Source: Eutypella sp. D-1 (Eukaryota; Ascomycota; Sordariomycetes; Xylariales; Diatrypaceae). Taken from it: a DNA stretch of 64,000 bases. The translations under genes and the position numbers were made by a program. Positions 40,663 to 50,500 of this stretch are shown piece after piece. How positions within the stretch are numbered: position 1 is the stretch's first letter; the number at the start of each line of letters is the position of its first letter. The DNA lies in NCBI GenBank assembly GCA_023313575.1, contig JAJTTP010000002.1:1302001-1366000 (forward strand), read 5' to 3'. The notes under the pieces were generated by a model that searched no databases, was not told the origin of the DNA, and was given only the letters and a program-made list of their open reading frames with translations.

Positions 40663-41281
40663 TCACTGGGGAGGTTGGTAGTTGAGGGGGCGCCTGGAAC
40701 ACGCGAGCTGATTAGTACCTTGTCTCACTCGCCACATCGTGGTAGGGTAGGTAAGTAAAGAATAGCGGTAACGTACTTGAAGAGCAGGATGTGCGGCTCA
40801 GGTTCATGGACCTCATAATGCTCCCAGCCTAGACTCTACAGGTGAGTGGATATTAGCTCCACCTCCACGTTTATCTGTTGCTGTCGCGCAAATGTCGCGC
40901 GATAAGACGTACCTGGGTAATACCCAATGCGCGCCACTCGTCCTCCCACAGAAGCTTCAGGGTGCCCTTGGAAGGGTCATGGTAATCCTTGGGGATGGCC
41001 TTAAGCATGGCCTTGGGAAGCTGCACATGACGGTATTCGTATTCACTGTCAGAATAGCTGATGATGATTCTCAAGTCAGCAGCTACTTCCTTCTACCTGC
41101 AGGAGTGACCTAGGTACGCGATCACATCACGATCATTCTACCTAGGTAGGGACCGGGGGTTAGCGACTTACCGGGCAGAGTAGTGGATGGACTCAATAAA
41201 CTCCTCTAGGCGGGCGCGCTCATTCTCGCTGAGAGGTCGCGGGACCTTGTTGCGACGGCTGACGTCAATGTTCATAGGCAT
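40663..41281 (-). CDS. CKS1: Cyclin-dependent kinase regulatory subunit Cks1/Suc1, 4 exons
   Basis: Small CDK-binding adaptor that recognises phosphothreonine sites and promotes multisite phosphorylation in the nucleus. Minus-strand exons are 41281-41172, 41057-40913, 40835-40777 and 40693-40663. All introns are GT-AG, phases agree, and the protein has 114 residues. Family signatures are all present: the N-terminal half ending [25 protein letters not shown], then [18 protein letters not shown] across the second junction, [19 protein letters not shown], and the final [18 protein letters not shown] contains the hinge Glu-Pro-Glu-Pro that controls strand exchange. The last exon is only 31 nt and would be lost without the family motif. 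Translation could start at Met1 or Met3, two codons apart. The upstream region carries a 7-bp repeat array. Confidence 0.96.
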
Positions 41282-41502
41282 TGTGATCTACGTAAGGGGC
41301 GATGCCGCTTGATTTGGGTACGAATAGGAGGCTGAGGGTGATCCAAGTTGGCAAGGCCGGTAGCTGGCTAGGAGATAGTAGGGTTGTTGGTAAAGACGGG
41401 TGGGTGGAAGCCAGAAGGTGGGTGAAGAGAAATAAACCTTGGAATTGTCTCGCGTGCGCGCGCGTATGGGGTGGGAAGCGGGAGGGAGGGGGGAAGTCAA
41501 AA

Positions 41503-41607
41503 GTAAGAAGTAAGAAGTAAGAAGTAAGAGGTAAGAGGTAAGAGGTAAGAGGTAAGAGGTAAGAGGTAAGAGGTAAGAGGTAAGAGGTAAGAGGTAAGAG
41601 GTAAGAA
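41503..41607. repeat. 7-bp tandem array (GTAAGAG/GTAAGAA)15
   Basis: Fifteen contiguous 7-bp units: the first three and the last are GTAAGAA, and the eleven between are GTAAGAG. The array ends 222 bp upstream of the CKS1 start codon. Read in the direction of CKS1 it is a pyrimidine-rich CTCTTAC repeat. Confidence 0.95.
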
Positions 41608-42954
41608 GCGGGTGTGTGAGTCAAGTCTCAACTGCGGGAGGATACCTATGTAGGGAAGGTAGGGGGAACCTCAAGGTCTTCGCGACGCGTTCTGTACTTA
41701 GGTAAGTAAAGAAAGGGAGTCCAGTATAGATGATGTACGTATGATCGTGACGTCTACGGGTGACGGAAAACGGAAAGCTATATCGAATAGAAAACCGTCT
41801 CGGATTAGTCGGAAATTTGTAGAAAAGATGGTGTACCAGGTAGACGGACTCCTCATGCAGACAGAATCACAATCAAGAAAAATCAATGAGTGCAGTTGCT
41901 TGCTAGCAATTAAGATCCTGTGTATGCCAGTCAACAACACATTGGTTTTAAATAGTAAAATATTTTGAAAGCAGGTAAGGTATTCATTCCGCCGAGGCTG
42001 TTAGTGGAGAGAGGAAGCTCAGGTGTAATAATAAAGAGGTACTACATGTATCTAGAAGGCTGGTTGGTTGGTTGGCTGGTACCTTATTTGGTCGGTTATC
42101 TAAACTGGTTGGTTAGGGAGGGGCGAGGGGGAATCACTTGGGGGGTAAACAAAACCAAACAATCTAGCCACACCCGTGTATCTAGCCCCACCTTCCCAAG
42201 CAACCCGCGTTCTAAGCTTACATGAGGTAAGTGCACCTGTGCACGGACCAATACCATGCAAGCATTTGGACAATCTTCAGGGCTGTCTTGCCGTCTGGCA
42301 AGTCTTGTAGCAAGTTCTTGTAGCTGTTTGGCAGGCGCGTTGTTTCCTTTTCCTCTGGTATTAATGTGTACATTTGTCCACGGGTAGGTAGGTATGCATG
42401 AATGCACTTAACCCAATTGCTCTAACCTTACCCTACTTAGGGAAGTAGGTACCTAGGTAGCTATCAAATCTTGGAATTAACCCGACTTGTCTCTTCCCTC
42501 TTGATGGCCCTCTTTTTTTTCTTCTTCTCTCTCTTCATCACGAGTCTCTAATCACCTATCGGCCCATCCAAACGTGCGAAAAAAACATCCACACCTCAGC
42601 CATTCATTTGTTCATTTGTACCTGTTACCCATAACCACACCACAACTAACCAATCAACAAACATCCCCCCCAGCTTCCGACTAAAACCAGTAAGGGTGTA
42701 CCGAAGTAAAACTCTGGAACTCTCTATCTATGTGTACATAGGTACCTTAGTCTGAGAAGTAGAGAGGAGTCTGTAGCCGGATCTGGAGAGACATCTAACA
42801 CTCCCGACCTGGACACTCACTCACACTCACTTACACCGGAACCCCCATCTACCTACTGAAGCTAGTACCTGTCTGTCAGTAACCTGCCAGCTATCTGCCC
42901 GTCTATCTTAGCTGCTAACCTACCTAGTAGGTATCTACTGTTGCGCATCGCATA

Positions 42955-42992
42955 GCACCGCATCGCATCGCATCACATCACATCACATCACA
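42955..42992. repeat. CATCG/CATCA pentamer run
   Basis: Imperfect pentanucleotide repeat (CATCG units changing to CATCA units) upstream of the bromodomain gene. Confidence 0.75.
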
Positions 42993-43312
42993 CCAACGTC
43001 GCATCGAATCGCACATCCTAACTACCCGTCCTATCCAACTACACCTACCTAAGGTAGGTAGGGTGAGTGAGGTGCGAAGGACTACCTAGGTATTCCATAG
43101 ATCGATAGCGGGCGCACCGCCCACGGGCATATCACTCCTTACTTATTATTGTTGTCTCGATTTAGAGTGATCGGAGCAAGAAGAACTGGACCAACCAACT
43201 TACGTTACTTGCATTGCATTCGTAACATTCTTTCTGTCTCGTCTCCCCCTCTCAGCAGCCGCAACAGCAACGGAAACTGCTGCAGCAACTGCAACAGCTA
43301 AAACTTCGAGCT

Positions 43313-43340
43313 CGACATCAACATCGACATCGACATCGAC
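43313..43340. repeat. CGACAT hexamer run
   Basis: Short ATCGAC/ATCAAC repeat about 150 bp before the bromodomain gene start, in probable leader sequence. Confidence 0.75.
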
Positions 43341-43494
43341 TCAACAATTCTACTCACCTAGATCAAGTACGCGTACTGTCCACCAAAGGCATTCTAAGTT
43401 GTTTCATATTCAATCCCCCTAAACCGTTCGTCGCGTTACCGTTGCGTTACCGTTGCCGTTGGATGCGCATCACATCAAATCCCACCCAGACAAG

Positions 43495-44526
43495 ATGGAG
43501 AACAAGAGAAAGGCCAGTAGTGCCAGTGGTGCAAATAGTCACGAGGGAGGATCAGATACTCCTGACCGAGCCGCCAAACGTCGCAAACTACAAGAGGCAA
43601 GTTCATCAGCCTTCCCTCTATGTCGCGTCCTGCTCCCTCCCGTCCTCCCTTAGAGATAATACTAACAACCCAACCCCTTGTCGTATAGGAGTTCGGCGAT
43701 CTTTCTAAAGGCGAGACCGCGGCTTCAACGACTGCATATGGTTTGAGTATGCTCGAGTCTATCCGGGCTACAACCGACAAGAAGTATGTCGCATACACTA
43801 GGATCATCCCATCGTGCCTAATGATTTACTAACAGCGTCCCCCCTCTCCCCCATCGTAGCGGTCGACCCGTGGCCCCTTTCTTCGAGACACTACCTTCAC
43901 GTGCCAAAGATCCTGAATATTACAAAAACGTTCGACTTCCGCTTTCTTTACAGATCATCGAGCGTAAATTGAAGAATGGATCCTACCCGAATCTATCTAC
44001 CTTGGAAAGTGACTTCAAGCGCCTCGTCGTCAATGCCAAGGAGAACAACCCTCGTCAATCCGAGGCTTTCAACGACGCAGAGCGAGTGCGCAAAGCTATC
44101 AGTAACTTGATGGTGAAGCACAACCCCGCTTACAAAGCCGGAAATTACCAGGCTATTGCCACACCATTGCCGCCGAGTCCAGGCCCAGATGCCGACGAAG
44201 ACGATGCCAACGACGAAGATGCAGAAGCCGAAGAAGATGTAGAGGCAGGGGCTAGTTCCGACGCCGACGCGAACGCGGAAGACCAGAACGAACAGGACCA
44301 GGAAGATGCCGAAGGCGAAGAAGAAGAGGAAGAAGAGGAAGAGCAGGAGCAGGAGCAAGAGGTTGAGGAAGAGGCGGAGGAGGAAGAAGAAGAAGGAGGA
44401 GAGGACGAGGAAGAAGCGGAAGAGGAAGCAGAAGAAGCGGAAGTGGAAGCAGAAGAAGAAGAGGAGGAGGCGGAAGGGGAAGAAGCGGCAGCAGCTCCAG
44501 AAGAGGGAGAAGAAGAAGAGGAGGAG

Positions 44527-44558
<32 letters not shown>

Positions 44559-46199
44559 AGAGGAGGGCGAGGAGGCTGAGGAAGCTGACGATGGTGAAGA
44601 GGACCAGCCTAAACAGAGACGTGCAGTACGGGGAAGGGGACGCCGAGGACCAGGTCGTCCACCAGGGCGTCCACCCAAAGCTACTTCCGTTGCGTCAAGT
44701 CACAAGGGCTCAACGCCCGCAAGAGCCAATACTCAGTACGAGAATACCGGCTTCAAGGGTCTTACCTTTCAACAGGCGCAGGAGAAAATTGTGGAGGACA
44801 TACTTCGCCAGAAAGATGAAACGTGAGTAGTCTCTTCCAAGATCGACTTGATCCCAACTAATCAGGAGTCCTAGCGGCGATTACGCGTATTTTGAGCCTT
44901 TCATCTTTCTACCAGATCGTAGTCTGAAGGACTACTTTGAGGTCATTGCAGAACCCCTGTCATTGAAAGGCTTCCAGAAACAGGTTCGCGGTCAACATGG
45001 TCGGAGACCTGCGACCTATATCAGCGACTTCAAGAGCTGGGCCGCGTTTGAGGATCAGGCGAGCTTGATCTGGAAGAACGCTTATCATTACAATGAGGAC
45101 GGCAGTGAAATCTTCGTTATGGCTCAGGAACTGGAGGTGGGTCAATCACAAATACTATGTGATGGGGAGTTATATTGACCAATGTGGTGTACAGGAAACG
45201 TTCAAGAAGTTGACAAAAGAGGCCAAGCACCATGTGCAAGAACCGCCCCAGCCCAAGATCAAGCTTAAGGTACCGCAGAGCTCCGAAACCCCGACACATC
45301 CTAAGAAGATTACAATCCACGTCGGTGGTAAGAGCAGCGCTGCAGGGTCTCCAGCTCCGGCGACGGGACAGCCTAGTGAGGGCGAAGCAACTCGTAATGG
45401 CACTCCACTACTAAAAAATCCGTTCGTATCGACTCCGGGTGGCTCCGCAAACCACAATCAACTCGACAAGGCAAGGAGCGTGTCGGCATCGGCGCCGTCG
45501 CCAGGTTCCTCGGCAGTAGGCGTGGTCAAACCTGAAGATGCTGCGAAAGCTTCACCGGCCATTGCGCCTCACCAGCGCGGGACGACCACTCAATTTGCGC
45601 CCATCATGCCTCCTCCGAATATCGGAACTAATGGGGCGACTCCACAACCGCCGCCGCCGCCGCCACCGCCGAAACTCACAGCTACCGACATCCTCGAGGC
45701 GCAAAAGTATCGCCCAAACCCGATCAGTAAGTAGAGCACTTCTCAAATTTCGTTATTCGCATCACTCACACTTATTGCAGAACAATCCGAGGCCCTCCTA
45801 CCTAGACTAGAAATCATCTCTCACGTGTCTTCCCAAGTCGAAAACCGATTGTCGGTGACTCTACCTTCGAGCCCAACCGAAGCCCAGCAAGAGGTTACAT
45901 TCCATGTACCTATGACACATTTCCGCATACAGATCAAGCCTCGAATCGCGTCTTTCCTGGAGGAGCAACAGCGGGAGTGGAGGCTTACTGTGCACCACGG
46001 TATGAAACCGTTGCCGTCGTCCACTTTCAATATCGAAAGGCGGAACGAGCCAGTGTTCGAGACGGCTTTGAATTACGGTGTGAACCGTATCGAAGTCACA
46101 CTGGTGGCAGCACTCCCGAAGGGGGAGAAGGCGCCCAATGGCCTAAACATGGAAATGGAGCGGTTCGTAGTGCACTTGAATCTACTCAAGCACAGCTAG
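43495..46199 (+). CDS. Tandem-bromodomain protein with AT-hook, RSC-complex Rsc4-like, 6 exons
   Basis: Predicted 790-residue nuclear protein that would bind acetylated histone tails as part of an RSC/SWI-SNF-type remodeller. Exons are 43495-43596, 43689-43783, 43860-44822, 44875-45136, 45195-45726 and 45781-46199. Intron 1 is GC-AG; the others are GT-AG. Bromodomain 1 spans about residues 45-165 (GRPVAPFFETLP, DPEYYKNVRLPLSLQIIERKL). Residues 176-315 are a long Asp/Glu-rich tract. Residues about 325-340 (RGRRGPGRPPGRPPKA) form an AT-hook-like DNA-binding motif. Bromodomain 2 spans about 365-490 (YFEPFIFLPDRSLKDYFEVIAEPLSLKGF, IWKNAYHYNEDGS). A Pro-rich linker leads to a C-terminal domain (652-790) ending HLNLLKHS. 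Rsc4 is favoured over Rsc1/2 because no BAH domain is seen; the acidic tract and AT-hook are extra to yeast Rsc4. The reading frame stays open beyond the stop (see next entry). Confidence 0.88.
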
Positions 46200-46583
46200 G
46201 CGCTATGCAAACCTGTAGATGACGAGGAGATCACGGGGCTGGTTCAACAGGAGAAAGACAGGCTCTATTGTGATGTCTGCGACGATTTAGTCTGCGGGAA
46301 CTGCGACGCTTGCCGTACGTGCCACCCACGCGGCGGCTGGAGCAGGCAGGACTGCGTCGAGTGCATCTCCGGCGACATCTGTACCAACTGCGGCGCATGC
46401 GCCCACTGTGGCAGACACAGCAACCAATCTAAGTATGAGGCCCCTGGGGCCGACCGAGGGACCGAGCAGGCTGACAAGGAGGGGGCTTTTAAGAAGAGAC
46501 TCCTAACTAGCGAGAAGCTCCGTCAAAACCTTGTGCATAAGCGGTCTCTCGAGACTATTTCTCGTCGCCGGGAGTTCCTCTAG
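46200..46583 (+). other. In-frame cysteine-rich extension beyond the bromodomain-gene stop
   Basis: After the TAG at 46197-46199 the same frame runs 127 more sense codons to a TAG at 46581-46583. It has protein-like features: an acidic start (PVDDEEITGLVQQEKDRLYCD) and a dense cysteine cluster at 46269-46409, with 12 cysteines mostly as CxxC pairs (DVCDDLVCGNCDACRTCHP, then CVECISGDICTNCGACAHC). A basic tail follows (KKRLLTSEKLRQNLVHKRSLETISRRREFL). The cluster looks zinc-binding. There is no ATG in this frame after the stop, so it cannot be an ordinary separate gene without an upstream exon. It could be made by stop readthrough, by removal of a 33-nt in-phase exitron (46167-46199, GT...AG), or it could be a tail lost by a recent nonsense change. 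The opposite strand has no better frame. Confidence 0.55.
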
Positions 46584-47536
46584 AAGCTTCACTTACCCAC
46601 CCTTCCCCGCCCCCTTCTCCCTTTATTTGCAAAGGGACTGAGCGAGTGAGCGAGTGGGTGGGCGAGTGGTTCGCTCTATGGAATGCTTTTTTTTTTTTTT
46701 TTTTTGGATTTTTTGGAACCTTGAAAAACGTCGTTCCCGATTAATTGATCGTTGTTATCCCAAGACATCTTCAACCTAAGCTGAAGGGCTTAGGTAGCGG
46801 GGTCAGAATTAAATTAGTTTATATTGCCTATATACTGTTGTTACCTATTGTCTTTGATCGCATGAATAATATAAGTATTCTCTTTTTTTATAAAAAAATC
46901 TCATAAGAAGACTTGTCTATCTTCTTCGTTGTTTGTCCTGGATATCTTGAAGTCTGCGGGTGTAGTAAAAAAATGCGTCTAAGTACCTACATACATTCCT
47001 ACCAACTCTGTTACTTGAGTTCTTATGGAGATACAGGTGTAAGTTATAGGATTGCTTTCTCATGCTTTGGTAAGTACTATGGAAATGTATCCCTATCCCT
47101 TCTTACTACCTCCGGAGGTCCTTCCGTATACCTACCTTGTTCTTTAAGGCAGCTCACTAGCGTTACCTAATGTTTTTGAGGTATGTAGGTAGTTACCTAC
47201 AATAGGTATCTAGGCAAGCTACCTAAGGTAGCTTACTGACACCAGTGGAGTTCTTGAGAACTGGCCAGCCAACCAGCTCTATTGTCAGAAAATGCACCCC
47301 GGCTTTCTTGCAGCACCCTAAGCTCATGAAAGTCAGCGCATTGCTTGATTGCTATGCAACCCTGACAGCCCTGGAGAGCTCCCCCAAGCTTTAGTTACCT
47401 CCCCTCCCACCTTCATCATCACCACTTACTTACCTACCTAAGTAACTACTTAATAACAGCAACAACACAAAAACAACACATGACCTCGGAGTACAACAAA
47501 CACAATCCCGCATGAAATGAAGCCAAAGATTCAAAG
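46584..47536. other. Intergenic region before CFT1
   Basis: No gene. A T19 tract lies at 46687-46705, about 100 bp past the end of the cysteine-rich segment, then an AT-rich stretch. 47170-47240 is dense in TAGGTAGTTACCTAC-type motifs. The last 150 bp, C/A-rich with few T, looks like the CFT1 leader. Confidence 0.65.
46687..46705. repeat. T19 homopolymer
   Basis: Nineteen T on the plus strand downstream of the bromodomain gene. It may lie in its 3' UTR or terminator region. Confidence 0.75.
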
Positions 47537-50500
47537 ATGCAATGCTATGCCGAGTTGACGCCTCCAACGGCCGTCACACACTCATTGTATTTACCCTTCA
47601 CGTCGGCGCAAAGCCTTAACCTCATTGTCGCGAAGGCCTCCCTCCTACAGATATTCACCACCAAATCCGTCTCCGCCGAGCTCGACAACGCCCAGGCCCA
47701 GAATGCCCAGTACCAGTCCTCCTCCCTTCAGAACAGATCGAACTCACATTTTGACAGTCGAATAAACGACGATGACGGGCTCGAAGCTTCCTTCCTCGGC
47801 GGCGATTCCCTCCTCATCAGGTCGGACCGCTCCAACTACACCAAGCTCGTCCTCGTGGCCGAGTTCCCCCTTGCGGGAACCATAACGGGACTCGCACGCA
47901 TCAAGGCGCATAATACGAAATCTGGCGGAGACGCTCTGTTGTTGTCGTTCAGGGATGCCAAGTTGAGCGTGGTCGAGTGGGATCCGGAGAATTACACGAT
48001 ATATACCACCTCCATCCACTATTATGAGCAAGAGGAATTGCAGGGCAGCCCGTGGGCGGCTCCCCTGAGCAGCCATGTCAACTATTTAGCCGCGGACCCC
48101 GGCAGCCGGTGCGCCGCGCTGAAGTTTGGGGCTCGCAATCTCGCCATTGTCCAGTTCAGATCGGCCGGCGAGGATGTAGAGATGGATGACTGGGATGAGG
48201 AGCTGGATGGTCCGCGGCCCGTAAAAGAGTTGTCCGCGGCTACCCTCACAAATGGAACTAGCAGTACTGAAGAGACTCCTTATGCAACCTCGTTTGTCCT
48301 GCGACTCCCCAATCTTGACCCTAGTCTGATCCATCCTGTGCATCTTGCCTTCCTCCACGAGTACAGAGAGCCCACCTTTGGTATACTCTCCTCCATCATG
48401 GCTCCCTCTGCCGTCCTGGGCCGGAGGGACCACCTATCCTACACCGTCTTCACGCTAGACCTCCAGCAGAAGGCGTCTACTACTATTCTCTCCGTCACCG
48501 ATCTGCCGCAAGACCTATTCCGCGTCATAGCCATGCCGCCTCCCGTCGGCGGCGCCCTTCTGGTCGGAACCAACGAACTCATACACATCGACCAGTCCGG
48601 CAAGTCACATGGTGTCGGTGTCAACCCCTTTGCCAAGCAGACCACCTCGTTCGGCCTTGTCGATCAGTCCGATCTACACCTGGGGCTCGAGGGCAGCGAG
48701 ATCGAGTTTCTCTCCCCTGAGAACGGGGAGCTGCTCATGGTGCTCAACGACGGCCGTCTCGCACTTGTCACGTTCAGGATCGATGGTAGAACCGTTTCTG
48801 GACTGCACGTGCGAATGATCGCCTCGGAGGCCGACGGGTCGATCATCCCGACCCGCGTATCGACTCTCACGAGGATCGGCAAGACGTGCCTCTTTGTGGG
48901 GAGCGAAGACTCCGATTCCCTCGTGGTCGGCTGGACGCGGAAGCAGAGCCAAGCGGGGAAGAAGAAATCCCGGCTGCAAGACCCCGCGCTGGACCTCGAC
49001 CTGGACGACGAGGACTTGGACGACATGGACGATGATGACAACGACGATCTCTACGGAGAGGACCCGGTACCCGCAAAGCCGTCGGCGGCTACGGCCGCGA
49101 GCGCTGGGGGGAAAGGGGGAGAGTTGGTGTTCCGGGTTCACGATCGGCTTGTCAGCATCTGCCCCATCAGAGACTTCACCATTGGACAAACTGTCACGTC
49201 ATCAGATGAAGAGGAGCGGAAGAACCAGGAAGGCGTCACGAGCGAGCTCGGCCTCGTCTGCGTCACGGGGCGCGGCAGCGCGAACTCCATCGCCATCATC
49301 AACCGGCAGGTACAGCCTCGCGTCATCGGCAATTTCGAGTTCCCCGAAGCGCGGGGCTTCTGGACCATGACCGCGCAGAAGCCGATACCTAAGTCGCTGC
49401 AGGGCGAGAAGGGCGCCTCGGCTATCGGGGGCGACTACGACTCCTCAGCACAGTATGATAAGTTCATGATCGTCTCCAAGGTCGACCTGGATGGCTACGA
49501 GACATCCGACGTCTATGCTTTGACCGGCGCCGGTTTTGAGGCGCTGACCGGCACCGAGTTCGAACCAGCTGCCGGCTTCACGATCGAGGCCGGCACTATG
49601 GGAAATCATATGCGAGTCATCCAAGTGCTCAAGACAGCTGTACATGTCTACGATGGCGGTAAGAGTTTCCCCTTGGTGCTCGGGCTGGACTATATGTATT
49701 GATTGGCTGACCACTTCCGTAGATTTTGGCCTAAGCCAGATTGTTCCGATGCTGGATGAGGATACTGGCGCAGAACCAAGGGTTAACAGTGCCAGCATCG
49801 GCGACTCGTTCCTCTTACTAGTGCGAGACGACGCCAGCATTTTCGTTGCGAAGCTGGACAAGAATCTCGAGTTGGAGGAGCTAGAAAAGGAGGAAGGGCA
49901 GATAACCTCTACGAAATGGGCCGCCGGGTGCCTGTACGAGGACAAGTCCGGTGTCTTTACTAGCTCTCGGAATGATAAAGGCGCGAAAGCCAGCGACAAT
50001 ATAATGATGTTCCTACTAAGCAAATCCGGCTGTCTTTACGTAAGGATTTCCTACGTCATTTTCCAGCAGAGAGGCTAATATCCATCACAGGTCTATGCAT
50101 TGCCTGATCTCTCCAACCCGGTGTATGTGGCGGAAGGACTATCATACCTACCGCCGCTACTCTCGGCCAACTACGCGGCGAAGCGTGGGATGGCTAAAGA
50201 GAATATTTCAGAAATACTCGTCGCCGACCTCGGGGACAATACCTCAAGCTCCCCCTTCCTAATTGTAAGCTTCTTTCCCACATGCATTTCTCGCGGACCA
50301 TCCCCTTCTAACTCACATACGCAGGCCCGCCATAGCAACAATGACGTGACAATGTACCAGCCCTTCCGGCTCCCTACGACAGATGCCCAAGACGTCTCGC
50401 GCACGCTACATTTCCAGAAGCTGCCGAACTCCACCTTTGCGAGGGATCCCGAGAAAGTGGACGAAGACGAGGATGATGAGCTGCCGCGGGCGGTCCCCAT

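Larger units (their letters stand above)
41282..43494. other. Divergent promoter region between CKS1 and the bromodomain gene
   Basis: About 2.2 kb with no supported gene. It contains a 15-unit 7-bp array close to CKS1, several TAGGTAGGTA/ACCTAGGT motifs, a CATCG/CATCA pentamer run at 42955-42992 and a CGACAT run at 43313-43340 shortly before the bromodomain gene start. The C/A-rich last kilobase is probably promoter and leader. The frame of 119 residues on the minus strand at 41265-41624 only translates the array. Confidence 0.65.

Noticed and set aside
40478..40702. Minus-strand frame starting [11 protein letters not shown]
   Set aside because: It is the last CKS1 exon read in the wrong frame; the correct frame gives the family ending NYQPPQ.
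41265..41624. Minus-strand frame with repeated LLPLTSY
   Set aside because: It only translates the 7-bp array upstream of CKS1.
44145..44678. Minus-strand poly-serine frame of 177 residues
   Set aside because: It is the complement of the Glu-rich tract of the bromodomain gene.
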